A DNA stretch of 64,000 nt from Aquibaculum sediminis (GTDB lineage Bacteria > Pseudomonadota > Alphaproteobacteria > Kiloniellales > DSM-21159): contig NZ_JBFCVK010000001.1 of assembly GCF_040712085.1 (NCBI RefSeq), positions 186,001-250,000 on the forward strand, in the 5' to 3' direction. Made by a program: the position numbers and the translations under genes. The first letter of the stretch is position 1. Each line of letters opens with the position of its first letter. Shown in pieces: positions 18,112-26,991 of this stretch. The notes beneath the pieces were generated by a model, which did no database searches, was not told where the DNA came from, and worked only from the letters and a program-made list of their open reading frames with translations.

Positions 18112-20151
18112 ATGACCGCGTGGCTGCTCGCATCCGCCCTCGGCCTCGCTACGCTGTCCTTGGCGGCAGTGCTGCTGCGGACCAGGCGTCACGAACGCCA
18201 GGCCAATGCGCAGCGGGAGAGCCTGCAACGCGAGCTGAGCAGCCTGCGAGAAACTCTCGCGGTCGAGCGGGAAGCACAACAGCGCGCCAGCAAAGTCGGC
18301 GACCGGCTTGCGGCGCTGGTTGACCACGTGCCCCGCCCAGTCTGGACCCGGGATACCCAGGGCCGACTTACCTACTGCAACGCCGCCTACGCCGCCGCGC
18401 TCGAAGCGGAGCGTGAGCGCGTGATCGCCGACAACGTGCCTCTGGTGGAAACGCCCGATCGTGCAAGCGTTCAGGCCCTGATCGAGCAGGCGCTATCAGG
18501 CGAAGCTGCCCAGAGTGAACGCTTCCACATCGTCACCGACGGCCAACGTCGCTATTGGGAACTGACGGAGGTGCCGCTCGCGACCGGCGAGCTCATTGGC
18601 TATGTCCGAGACCTGACCGAGTGGGAGGAGACCGACAAGAACCTGCGCCGCCACCTGGAAGCGCAGCAGAGCATCCTGGAGAGCATCGGCATTGGCATCG
18701 CCATTCTCGACTCCGATATGCACCTGAGCTTCTTCAACCGCGCCTATGCCGCCATCTGGCAGTTCGATGAGGAGTTCCTGTCGGAGGGGCCACACGTCAA
18801 CCAGATGCTCGAATGGCTGCGCGAACACCAGCGCCTGCCGGAACAGGTCAATTTCTCAGCCTGGCGACAGCAGCGCGTGCGCAAGCTGGAAATGCTGGTC
18901 GAGCCCGAAGAAGAGGCCCATCATTTGCCGAGTGGTCGCACGCTGCGCGCCACCTTGCACCCCCACCCCTTTGGCGGCGTGGTGCAGGTCTACGAGGATG
19001 TCACCGACCGACTGGAACTGGAGCGGACCTACAACACGCTCCTGGCTGTCCAGCGCGCGACACTGGACAGCCTCCACGAGGGCGTTGCCGTCTACGGTCC
19101 CGACGGGCGCCTGCGCTTGAGCAACCCCGCATTCGCCCGGATCTGGAACCTTCCCCTGCCCTGGCTGGACGAGCAGCCTCACGTTCGCGAGATGGTGGCT
19201 CGCTGCAGAGGCTTCTTCGATGTGTCGGACGAGGCCTGGCTGGATCTCATGGAGAAGATCGTCACTGTTACGACAGAGGCCCAAACCCGGGCCGGCCGGA
19301 TGGAGCGAAGCGACGGCTCGGTCATCGAGTGGCGCCAGACTCCCTTGCCCGACGGCAATTGCGTACTGGGCTACGTGGACGTGACCGACAGTGTCCACGC
19401 CAAGCAGGCGCTGGTCGAACGCAACGAGGCCCTGGAGACGGCCGACAGGCTGAAGAGCGAGTTCATCGCCAACATCTCCTATGAGCTGCGCACACCGCTC
19501 AATGCCATCGTCGGCTTTGCCGAAATGCTGCAGCAGAACTACTTCGGCGAGCTGAACGAACGGCAACAGGAGTACGCCGGCGCCATCATCAACTCCTCGC
19601 AACAGCTGATGGCGCTGATTAACGACGTACTCGACCTTGCCTCCATCGAGGCCGGCTACATGGAAATCGAGACCAGCGAGGTGGATTTGTGCCAACTGGT
19701 CACCAGCGTGGAGAAGCTGTGGCGCGACAGGGCCCGGACCCGCAATCTGGCGCTGACGGTGTCCTGTCCCGACGAGATCGGCACGCTGCAAGGCGATGAG
19801 CGCCGTATCAGCCAAGTGCTGTTCAACCTGCTGTCCAATGCCTTCCGGTTCACGCCGGATCGCGGGGCCATCGAGGTCGCTGTTGAGCGCAAGCCCGACG
19901 AAGTGATCCTCACCGTCAAGGACAACGGAATTGGCATTCCCGAAGATGAGCGCGCGGGCATTCTGGGTCGGGAGGACTATGGGCGCTTTTCCCGCACGCA
20001 ACGGCGTCGGACAGGTGCCGGCATGGGGCTGGTGCTGGCACGCTCTCTCATCGAACTGCATGGCGGCCACCTGGAGCTGGAGTCGGCGCCCAAGAAGGGA
20101 ACGACAGCACGCTGTCACCTGCCTTCGACGCTGCCCGCAACCCACAGGTGA
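18112..20151 (+). CDS. divL: DivL-like PAS sensor kinase with Tyr in place of the phospho-His
   Basis: A protein of 679 residues from ATG 18112 (a TTG at 18085 is an alternative). One N-terminal membrane segment (residues about 4-22) and a short coiled coil are followed by three PAS-like segments (about 70-170, 190-300, 315-430), a HisKA helix and an HATPase domain (N box LLSNAFRFTP, G1 DNGIGIP, G2 GAGMGLVLARSL). In the H box the expected SHELRTPL reads SYELRTPL, with Tyr457. A Tyr at this site is the hallmark of DivL, which in Caulobacter controls the CckA-CtrA cell-cycle relay with DivK. That the protein has the DivL role is inferred from this substitution and the architecture. Confidence 0.7.
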   Translation: MTAWLLASALGLATLSLAAVLLRTRRHERQANAQRESLQRELSSLRETLAVEREAQQRASKVGDRLAALVDHVPRPVWTRDTQGRLTYCNAAYAAALEAERERVIADNVPLVETPDRASVQALIEQALSGEAAQSERFHIVTDGQRRYWELTEVPLATGELIGYVRDLTEWEETDKNLRRHLEAQQSILESIGIGIAILDSDMHLSFFNRAYAAIWQFDEEFLSEGPHVNQMLEWLREHQRLPEQVNFSAWRQQRVRKLEMLVEPEEEAHHLPSGRTLRATLHPHPFGGVVQVYEDVTDRLELERTYNTLLAVQRATLDSLHEGVAVYGPDGRLRLSNPAFARIWNLPLPWLDEQPHVREMVARCRGFFDVSDEAWLDLMEKIVTVTTEAQTRAGRMERSDGSVIEWRQTPLPDGNCVLGYVDVTDSVHAKQALVERNEALETADRLKSEFIANISYELRTPLNAIVGFAEMLQQNYFGELNERQQEYAGAIINSSQQLMALINDVLDLASIEAGYMEIETSEVDLCQLVTSVEKLWRDRARTRNLALTVSCPDEIGTLQGDERRISQVLFNLLSNAFRFTPDRGAIEVAVERKPDEVILTVKDNGIGIPEDERAGILGREDYGRFSRTQRRRTGAGMGLVLARSLIELHGGHLELESAPKKGTTARCHLPSTLPATHR

Positions 20152-20324
20152 CGCCCGGCAGGGCAGTCTTCCTGTCTCATCCTGGGCATTTTCAGGCCCA
20201 AAGCATGGAAATCACTGGAAAAAGGGCCCGTTCTCGGCCCGGCCAAGGTTGCAGTTCCCTGACAGGCCCATTACCTTCAAATCGCTAGCTGCATGGATTC
20301 GTTGAGAAACAAGGGCAACTTCCG

Positions 20325-20537
20325 ATGCAACGCTATTGGGTGATCGGCGGTGAGTACAAGGACACCTCTTTCCAGGCCGTCGCCGCCGGTCGCGAGGAGT
20401 GGTTTGGTCCCTTCGACAGCTTCGAGCAGGCCAAGAAGGAATGGGCACGCCTTGCCTGGTCCACAGTCGACCACGCAACGACACGCTACCGCATCGAGGC
20501 GATGGATCCTGACGAATCGCCCCCCTGCACCGACTGA
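20325..20537 (+). CDS. DUF4170 small protein
   Basis: A protein of 70 residues: MQRYWVIGGEYKDTSF, then EEWFGPFDSFEQAKKEW. This is the short DUF4170 pattern that is widespread in alphaproteobacteria. The function is unknown. The strongly conserved aromatic and Gly residues suggest a compact folded domain. It stands 173 bases after the DivL-like gene and 33 before the next ORF. Confidence 0.8.
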   Translation: MQRYWVIGGEYKDTSFQAVAAGREEWFGPFDSFEQAKKEWARLAWSTVDHATTRYRIEAMDPDESPPCTD

Positions 20538-20570
20538 TGCACTTCCCATGCTGAGTGTCAGCGTCACTCA

Positions 20571-21299
20571 ATGAGTTGGCCACTGCCTGCCGAGCCGGCC
20601 GATCGCTTGGCTCTGGCATTCGGTTATCCCTACGCCGTTCCCGAGGAGAGCTACCTACTGCGCAACGGCCGCGCGGTTGCGCTCCCGGCCAACACCAATT
20701 TCGCCGGGCGCATAGCAGTGCTGGCGCACGGCTCCAACCGCTCTCCCGAACAACTGGCGCGAAAGTTCCCGAACGGCGAAATCCCCGTAACCCATGGCAC
20801 GCTGCGCGATCATACGGTGGTCTATGCGGCCTGCCTGACACGCTACGGCGCCTGCCCGTCGCTGCTGCACCACCTGCCGGGCGCGAGCGCGCGGCTGTCG
20901 ATCACCTGGCTGACCCCACAGCAACTGCAGTTCATGCATCGCACCGAGGGCGCCTATGGCTTTGGCCGCTTGCACGCGGATTTCGAGGTGGAGGCCGGTG
21001 TTCAACCGCAGGAACTTCACCTCTATCACGGGCGGCCAGGATGCCTGACCATCGGCGCCGACGCCGTGGCGCTGCACGCCATCACCCAGGATGCTGGCCA
21101 CTTGCCAACGCTGTCGCAGCGCGACGCCTTGACACACATCCACGGGATCTGGGGTAGCGGTGACAGCCTGGAAAGTTTCGTGCTCGCGATGATAGATGCT
21201 ACAGACGAACGCCATCGTTTGCGCGCCCGACTTGAGGGCAGCGCCGTAAGCAATCCGCTGCCAGGCTTTCAAGGGCTCGTGCCGGAAGCGCTGGATTGA
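20571..21299 (+). CDS. uncharacterised protein, possibly gamma-glutamylcyclotransferase-like
   Basis: A protein of 242 residues. I do not recognise a named family with certainty. The segment IAVLAHGSNRSPEQLARKF resembles the (Y/F)GSN loop that opens the gamma-glutamylcyclotransferase fold, and MHRTEGAYGFGRL could supply the acidic residue of that fold. No signal peptide or membrane segment is present. It lies between DUF4170 and the aminotransferase on the same strand. The call is structural guesswork; the ORF itself looks real from codon use. Confidence 0.65.
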   Translation: MSWPLPAEPADRLALAFGYPYAVPEESYLLRNGRAVALPANTNFAGRIAVLAHGSNRSPEQLARKFPNGEIPVTHGTLRDHTVVYAACLTRYGACPSLLHHLPGASARLSITWLTPQQLQFMHRTEGAYGFGRLHADFEVEAGVQPQELHLYHGRPGCLTIGADAVALHAITQDAGHLPTLSQRDALTHIHGIWGSGDSLESFVLAMIDATDERHRLRARLEGSAVSNPLPGFQGLVPEALD

Positions 21300-21351
21300 G
21301 CATTACCATTGCCGGCTGCCTTTGGAGCCGGTTCAGACTGGGAGTCGTTTC

Positions 21352-22509
21352 ATGCCCTTGAAGGTCGCGCGCCGGGGACAGGTCCCACCATTCATCGTCA
21401 TGGATGTGCTGCGCGCCGCGAACGAGAAGGCCGCAGCCGGCGAACGCGTTCTCCACCTTGAGGTCGGCCAGCCCGGAACGCCGGCGCCCGCGGGTGTGCG
21501 TGCTGCGGCCGTGCGCGCTCTGGAGGGGCAGAACCTCGGCTACACCGACGCCTTTGGCATTACGCCCCTGCGCGAAGCCATCGCCCGCCACTGCGAAAGC
21601 AGCTATGGCGTCCAGGTCTCGCCCGCGCGCGTTGCCACGACCGTCGGCTCCTCCGGCGGCTTCCTGCTCTCGTTCCTCGCCGCCTTCGAAGCCGGGGACC
21701 GGGTGGCTCTGGCGGCGCCAGGCTACCCCGCCTATCGCAACATCCTCGAAGCCCTGGGTATCGAGGCTGTGCTCCTGGAAACCGAACTGGAGCACCGCTT
21801 CCAGCCGACACCCGAATTGCTCGATTCAGCCGGCCCACTGGATGGCCTGATCATTGCCAGCCCCTCGAACCCCACCGGCACCATGCTCGGCCGGGAGGAA
21901 ATGGCGGCGCTGGTGCAGTGGTGCGAGACGCATGAGGTGCGCTTGATATCCGATGAGATCTACCACGGCATCACCTTCGGAGAGCGGGCGGTCTCGGCCC
22001 TGGAGTTCACCGACCAGGCCGTGGTGGTGAACTCCTTCTCCAAGTACTTCTCCATGACAGGCTGGCGGCTCGGCTGGCTGATTCTGCCCGAGGATCTGCT
22101 CCGCTCGGTTGAATGCCTGGCGCAGAACCTCTTCATTTCGCCCCCCAGCCTGTCGCAGGCTGCGGCGGTAGCCGCCTTCGAGTGCCACGCAGAGCTGCAG
22201 GAGCACCTAGCCGGCTATGCGCGCAAACGCGCACTCTTGCTGGAAGAACTGCCGAAAGCCGGCTTCGGCAAACTCGCGCCGGCCGATGGGGCCTTCTATC
22301 TCTACGCGGACGTTGGGCACCTGACCGGAGACTCGGAAGCCCTGTGCCGGCAACTGCTGGACGACACCGGCGTCGCGCTGACGCCCGGCACCGACTTCGA
22401 TCCGATTCGCGGCAAGCACTACCTCCGCTTCTCCTTTGCGGCCGCTGAGGAGGACATCGCCGAGGCAGCGCGGCGATTGATTGCCTGGCACGAGCAGCGG
22501 CAGGGGTAG
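21352..22509 (+). CDS. class I/II pyridoxal-phosphate aminotransferase
   Basis: A protein of 385 residues. The fold-type I pattern is complete: LEVGQPGTPAP, GYTDAFGITPLREAIA, SPSNPTGTM, SDEIYHGI and the Schiff-base Lys in NSFSKYFSMTGWRLGW. The motif set fits aspartate/alanine-type aminotransferases of alphaproteobacteria; the substrate is not evident. GGGAG precedes ATG 21352; an upstream in-frame TTG at 21322 is less likely. Confidence 0.88.
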   Translation: MPLKVARRGQVPPFIVMDVLRAANEKAAAGERVLHLEVGQPGTPAPAGVRAAAVRALEGQNLGYTDAFGITPLREAIARHCESSYGVQVSPARVATTVGSSGGFLLSFLAAFEAGDRVALAAPGYPAYRNILEALGIEAVLLETELEHRFQPTPELLDSAGPLDGLIIASPSNPTGTMLGREEMAALVQWCETHEVRLISDEIYHGITFGERAVSALEFTDQAVVVNSFSKYFSMTGWRLGWLILPEDLLRSVECLAQNLFISPPSLSQAAAVAAFECHAELQEHLAGYARKRALLLEELPKAGFGKLAPADGAFYLYADVGHLTGDSEALCRQLLDDTGVALTPGTDFDPIRGKHYLRFSFAAAEEDIAEAARRLIAWHEQRQG

Positions 22510-22527
22510 TCCTCTGGCGCCCGGACC

Positions 22528-23070
22528 TCAGGCCGGCCCGAACTCCAGCATCCGCGGTGGATGATTCACCGATTCCAGGAAACGCAGCAGGTCGCCCGGC
22601 GAGAGCGCGACCGTCATGTCGTTGGTCAGGGGATGCACGTTTACCGGATCGTGCGCCAGCAACGCCGAGTCTATGGCCAGTTCCACCTGCCCCGAAGTGT
22701 CGTTTATCACCGCCAGCGGCGTCACTGCACCCGGCAGCACACCGAGATAGCGCATCAGGCGTTCGGGCTTGCCGAAGGAGAGCCGGCCGGCACCCAGCTG
22801 CTCGCCCAGTGCCTTCAGATCGACTTCGCGATCCTCCAGGCAGGTGACCAGCCACATGGCGCCCTTCTTGTTGCGCAGGAAGAGGTTCTTGGTATGGCCG
22901 CCCGGCATCTCGCCACGGAGTTCCTTGGACTGCTCCACGGTGAAAAGCGGCGGATGCGTTACCGCGCGGTGGGCGATGCCCAGGCCGTCGAAACGGGCCA
23001 GGAGCGCTTGCGGGGAGCAGGGCGAAGAGCCGTCCTCCAGCCGCTGATTCATATCGGGAATGTCGTGCAT
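22528..23070 (-). CDS. prolyl-tRNA editing deacylase (ProXp-ala/YbaK domain)
   Basis: A protein of 180 residues with the YbaK/aminoacyl-tRNA deacylase domain: PPLFTVEQSKEL, GHTKNLFLRNKKG and SFGKPERLMRYLGVLPGAVTPLAV. The latter is typical of the PrdX/ProXp-ala branch that hydrolyses Ala-tRNA(Pro). It is convergent with the aminotransferase, with only 18 bases between the stops. A second YbaK-family protein lies at 48976-49482 and belongs to a different branch. Confidence 0.88.
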   Translation of the reverse strand: MHDIPDMNQRLEDGSSPCSPQALLARFDGLGIAHRAVTHPPLFTVEQSKELRGEMPGGHTKNLFLRNKKGAMWLVTCLEDREVDLKALGEQLGAGRLSFGKPERLMRYLGVLPGAVTPLAVINDTSGQVELAIDSALLAHDPVNVHPLTNDMTVALSPGDLLRFLESVNHPPRMLEFGPA

Positions 23071-23176
23071 GGTGCGCGAACGATAGCCAAGCGAGGAAAT
23101 GCGATAAAGGGCCTTGCATCCTGCGGAAGGAAAAGCTATTCACCCTCCGCCCGCAGGGATGTGGGCCATACCCGAC

Positions 23177-23251
23177 GCGGGCGTAGCTCAGGGGTAGAGC
23201 ACAACCTTGCCAAGGTTGGGGTCGTGAGTTCGAATCTCATCGCCCGCTCCA
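23177..23251 (+). tRNA. tRNA-Gly (anticodon GCC)
   Basis: A cloverleaf is readable: acceptor GCGGGCG pairs with CGCCCGC, D arm GCTC/GAGC, anticodon stem CAACC/GGTTG around TTGCCAA (anticodon GCC), and a T arm containing GTTCGAATC. Discriminator T and an encoded CCA complete the 3' end (23249-23251). Confidence 0.97.
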
Positions 23252-23256
23252 ATTTT

Positions 23257-23299
23257 AACAAGGGCTTGGCGTTACGGCGTCAGGCCCTTGTTGCTTTTT
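23257..23299 (+). terminator. terminator downstream of tRNA-Gly
   Basis: A perfect 9-bp stem (AACAAGGGC / GCCCTTGTT) with an 18-base loop is followed by GCTTTTT. It begins 6 bases after the tRNA CCA end. Confidence 0.8.
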
Positions 23300-23424
23300 G
23301 GGGACATCCCCTCGGCGCCTGCCCGGACCTTTCCAGCGGACTTCTGTCGCGAGCACTGGAGTGCTACAAGGCAGCCACAGCGCCCTCCCCTTTCGCCTCG
23401 CGCTGACAGACAAGGACCTCCCCC

Positions 23425-25497
23425 GTGAACCGCCCCTGCGTTGCCATTCGCTCCCCCGGCATCTGGAAGCTGCGACGGGACGTGGAAACGCTGACCGGTT
23501 TGGAAGCGCGCCGTTACCGCTTGAACCCGCCGGCCGAGGCTGAATGCCTGGTCGGCTGGGGGCACCGGCCGAGCGCGGCTCCGGTGCGCCGTCATGCTAA
23601 GGCCAAGGGCCTGCCCTATCTGCGCCTGGAAGACGGTTTCCTGCGCTCGATCAGACCGGGCGCCGGCGTCGATCCCGCCCTTGGATTCGTTCTCGATCGC
23701 CAGGGAATCTATTATGACGCCCGCCAGCCAAGCGATCTGGAAGCGCTGCTGCAGGACGGTGGCTGGGAAGGTCCCGAGCTCCTCCGCCGAGCGCGCGACG
23801 GTATGGCGCTGCTGCGGCGCCTGCGGCTGTCGAAGTACAACGACGGCATCGAACGCAGCGCGGAGGAACTCGACCTCACCGACAAGCGCCGACGTGTGCT
23901 GGTGATCGATCAAACGGCCGGGGACATATCCATTCCCGGCGCCCTCGCCGAAGCCTCCGACTTCACCGCCATGCTGGAGGCTGCGCTGGCCGAGAATCCG
24001 GACGCCGAGGTGGTGGTAAAGGGGCACCCCGAGGTCGCGCGCGGCCTCAAGCGCGGCTATCTGCCGGACGCAGGCAGCCAATCCGGCGTGCGGCTCCTCA
24101 GCGAATCGATCAATCCCTGGTCCCTGCTCGACCGAGTGGATCGCGTCTACACCGTCAGCAGCGGGCTCGGCTTCGAGGCGCTTTGCGCCGGCCTGCCGGT
24201 CACCTGTTTCGGCATACCCTTCTATGCCGGCTGGGGGGCGACCGACGATCGCAAGCACTGTGCCCGGCGCACACGTCCCCGCAGCACCGAAGAGATCTTC
24301 GCTGCGGCCTACCTGCTGTATAGTCGCTATCTCGACCCCTGGGACCGCAAGCCGGTGCCCTTCGAGGAGGCAGCGGAAGCGCTGGCCTTCCTGCGCGACA
24401 TCTACTGGGAGAACAAACGTCCTGCGGTGCTGGTCGGCTTCACCCGCTGGAAGCGCAAGACCGTGGCCGCCTTTCTGCGCGGTGACACAGCGCCCCGCTT
24501 CGAAAAGCAGCCTGCCACTGCGGTGCGAATGGCGCAGGAAAGGGACGCACGCCTTCTGGTCTGGAACACCCGCTGTCCGCCGGACCTGCGTGAGACAGCC
24601 GCACACGCGGGGGTCCCATTGATTAACGTGGAGGACGGCTTCCTGCGCTCCGTGGGGCTAGGCGCAGCCCTCAACCCCGCGGCCTCGCTCGTGTTCGATG
24701 ATCAGGGCATCTACTACGATCCCACGCAACCGAGCCGTCTCGAGCAGCTCGCGGAAACGACGGACTTTTGCCCGGAATTGCGCGCCCGGGCCGAAGCCCT
24801 GCGCCAAACCATCGTGGAGCGCGCAGTCAGCAAGTACAACGTCGGCCGGCGCAGCGCCGAGCCGCTGTTTCCGCCGGATCGCAAGGCCGTTTTCGTTCCG
24901 GGTCAGGTCGAGGACGACCAGTCCGTCCAACTCGGCGCACCGGAGTGTGGTGGCAATCTCGGGCTCCTGCGTCGTGCGCGGGGACGCAACCCCGACGCCT
25001 TCATCCTCTACAAGCCGCATCCCGATGTGGAAGCCGGTTATCGTCAGGGCGCGCTGGAAGACCGCGAGGTTTGCGAGCACGCCGACAGCATCGTGCGCGA
25101 CGTGGCCTTGCCGGAGGTGCTGGCGCAGTGCGATGCCGTGGAGACCATGACCTCGCTCGTGGGCTTCGAGGCTTTGCTGCGCGACAAGCAGGTGACGGTG
25201 CACGGCCGGCCCTTCTATGCTGGTTGGGGGCTCACGGAGGACCTGCTGGTCACGCCCCGGCGCCGCAGGCGGCTGACGCTCGACGAGCTCGTGGCGGTGG
25301 CCTTGATTCTCTACCCGCGCTACCTTGACCCGGTGTCCTCGCTGCCCTGCCCGCCCGAACTGGTCGTGACCCGTCTTGCGGAAGGCCGCGGCGGCAAGCC
25401 GCCCCGACGCATCATCTGGCCGATCAGGGAAGCCGTCTGGCACCTGATGGCCAGCGGCCGCCGGCTGTGGAACCGGCGCCTGCAGAGGGAAGGCTGA
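23425..25497 (+). CDS. kpsC: KpsC-like capsule lipid-anchor beta-Kdo transferase
   Basis: A protein of 690 residues from GTG 23425, made of two homologous halves. Each half contains LRLEDGFLRS / NVEDGFLRSVGLG, DRQGIYYD / DDQGIYYD, KYN, a KGHPEV / KPHPDVEAGYR motif and PFYAGWG. This duplicated arrangement is that of KpsC, which adds beta-Kdo residues to lyso-phosphatidylglycerol in Kdo-anchored capsules. KpsS and the KpsMTED export genes are not in the window. The stop overlaps the start of the next gene (TGATG). Confidence 0.88.
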   Translation: MNRPCVAIRSPGIWKLRRDVETLTGLEARRYRLNPPAEAECLVGWGHRPSAAPVRRHAKAKGLPYLRLEDGFLRSIRPGAGVDPALGFVLDRQGIYYDARQPSDLEALLQDGGWEGPELLRRARDGMALLRRLRLSKYNDGIERSAEELDLTDKRRRVLVIDQTAGDISIPGALAEASDFTAMLEAALAENPDAEVVVKGHPEVARGLKRGYLPDAGSQSGVRLLSESINPWSLLDRVDRVYTVSSGLGFEALCAGLPVTCFGIPFYAGWGATDDRKHCARRTRPRSTEEIFAAAYLLYSRYLDPWDRKPVPFEEAAEALAFLRDIYWENKRPAVLVGFTRWKRKTVAAFLRGDTAPRFEKQPATAVRMAQERDARLLVWNTRCPPDLRETAAHAGVPLINVEDGFLRSVGLGAALNPAASLVFDDQGIYYDPTQPSRLEQLAETTDFCPELRARAEALRQTIVERAVSKYNVGRRSAEPLFPPDRKAVFVPGQVEDDQSVQLGAPECGGNLGLLRRARGRNPDAFILYKPHPDVEAGYRQGALEDREVCEHADSIVRDVALPEVLAQCDAVETMTSLVGFEALLRDKQVTVHGRPFYAGWGLTEDLLVTPRRRRRLTLDELVAVALILYPRYLDPVSSLPCPPELVVTRLAEGRGGKPPRRIIWPIREAVWHLMASGRRLWNRRLQREG

Positions 25498-26966
25498 TGG
25501 CCACCGCGCTCGTCGCGCTGCTCGTGCTCTACGCAGTGGGCCTCTACCTGGAGCGTGGCGTGGCCCCGCGCCCGGCCCGCTGGCGGCGTCCGCCGATCGC
25601 CTACCTCACCTTCCTCACCGTGGGCTTGGCTTGGTATGCCTTGCTGCTGGGAGCGACAGGGCGACCGCTGCTGGCGCTGCTGATCTCACTGGCCGGTGCT
25701 TACGCCTTGCAGGTCGTCAGCAACGCCAAGTATGCGCTGCTGCGCGAACCGCTTGTCTTTTCCGACTTCGCACTGATACCCCAGATCCTGCGCCACCCCC
25801 GACTCTACTATGTTGAGCTGCTGCAGCGATTGCGCACCTGGTTGCTGATCGCACCAGTGATTGCTCTCCTGCTGCTCTGGCTGTGGCTCGAGCCGGTTAT
25901 ACTGCCGGCCTGGGAGCGCCTTGGCCTGATCGCGGCGGCTCCTGCGCTTCTGGCGCTGCCGCCCTACCTGCCGGGGCTGGGGCCGGCATTGCGACGCGCC
26001 GCCGCCCGCCATCTGCCAATCCCGGAGCCCGAAGCGGCTGCGGAGCGTCTGGGCCTGGCCGCCTTCCTGCTGCTCTCGTTCCTGCGCTGGCTGGACACGC
26101 GTCCGCCGCAGGTCGCCGAACCCTTGCCGCTTCCGGCCATTGCCGGGCGGAACCCAGCGCCGCTGGTGGTGGCTGTGCAGAGCGAATCCTTTCTCGACCT
26201 GCGCCGCCTACGCGATGATGCACCCGCCTTGCCCAACCTCGCCCGGGCACAGCAGAGGGCCTTGGCATGGGGGCCCCTCGGTGTGCCGGCGATTGGCGCC
26301 TATACCATGCGCACCGAATACGCATTCCTCAGCGCGACGGCGAATCGGGCCATGGGTTTCGACGGTCTCGATCCCTATCTGCGCGCGGATCGCTACCCGC
26401 TGCCCTGCCTGCCCCGGCTGCTCTCACAGGCAGGTTGGGAGACGCTGTTCCTCCATCCCCACGCCGCGCACTTCTTTCGCCGCCACAAGGTCATGCCGGC
26501 CCTCGGGTTCCGCCGCATGGTGACCGAGGAGGCCTTCCCCGATGTGGAGCGCATCGGCCCCTATGTCTCCGATGCCGCGCTGACCACGGAGCTCTTGCGC
26601 CAGATGGAGGAAGCGACGGACCCGGCCTTCATCTTCACGGTCACCATGGAGAACCATGGTCCCTGGCGGCCCGGGCGACTGCCTGGGCTCGAACAGGAGG
26701 CAGAGATCTACGGGCAGCACCTGGTTCACGCCGACGCCATGCTGGGCCGTGTGCTCGATGCCCTGGATGGACTGGACCGCCCCTGGGCGCTCTGTTTCTT
26801 CGGCGACCATCCGCCGATCCTGCGCTCCATCGGCGACCCTGCGCCGGACCACCGCAGCGACTATGTGCTGCTGACCTCGGCGAATCCCCCGGCAGACGGC
26901 CCGCGAGAACTGGATGCCGCCGAGTTGGGCACCCTGCTGCGCCAGCGCATCGCCGCGATGACTTGA
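25497..26966 (+). CDS. LtaS/MdoB-like membrane sulfatase-fold phosphotransferase
   Basis: A protein of 489 residues: four to five N-terminal membrane segments (within residues 1-205) and a C-terminal extracytoplasmic alkaline-phosphatase-fold domain. Motifs include QSESFLDLR (metal-ligand Glu), GAYTMRTEY (nucleophile Thr), TMENHGPW and FFGDHPP. These match LTA-synthase-type enzymes that move phosphoglycerol from phosphatidylglycerol, or phosphoethanolamine. The overlap with kpsC suggests that it decorates the same surface glycan or glycolipid. The acceptor is unknown. Confidence 0.85.
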   Translation: MATALVALLVLYAVGLYLERGVAPRPARWRRPPIAYLTFLTVGLAWYALLLGATGRPLLALLISLAGAYALQVVSNAKYALLREPLVFSDFALIPQILRHPRLYYVELLQRLRTWLLIAPVIALLLLWLWLEPVILPAWERLGLIAAAPALLALPPYLPGLGPALRRAAARHLPIPEPEAAAERLGLAAFLLLSFLRWLDTRPPQVAEPLPLPAIAGRNPAPLVVAVQSESFLDLRRLRDDAPALPNLARAQQRALAWGPLGVPAIGAYTMRTEYAFLSATANRAMGFDGLDPYLRADRYPLPCLPRLLSQAGWETLFLHPHAAHFFRRHKVMPALGFRRMVTEEAFPDVERIGPYVSDAALTTELLRQMEEATDPAFIFTVTMENHGPWRPGRLPGLEQEAEIYGQHLVHADAMLGRVLDALDGLDRPWALCFFGDHPPILRSIGDPAPDHRSDYVLLTSANPPADGPRELDAAELGTLLRQRIAAMT

Positions 26967-26991
26967 ACCGCCTGCCGGGCGGTGCGGTGGA

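Noticed and set aside
23177..23300. tRNA-Gly as an integration site of a genomic island
   Set aside because: No integrase gene and no repeated 3' tRNA segment were seen nearby; the downstream hairpin is a normal terminator.
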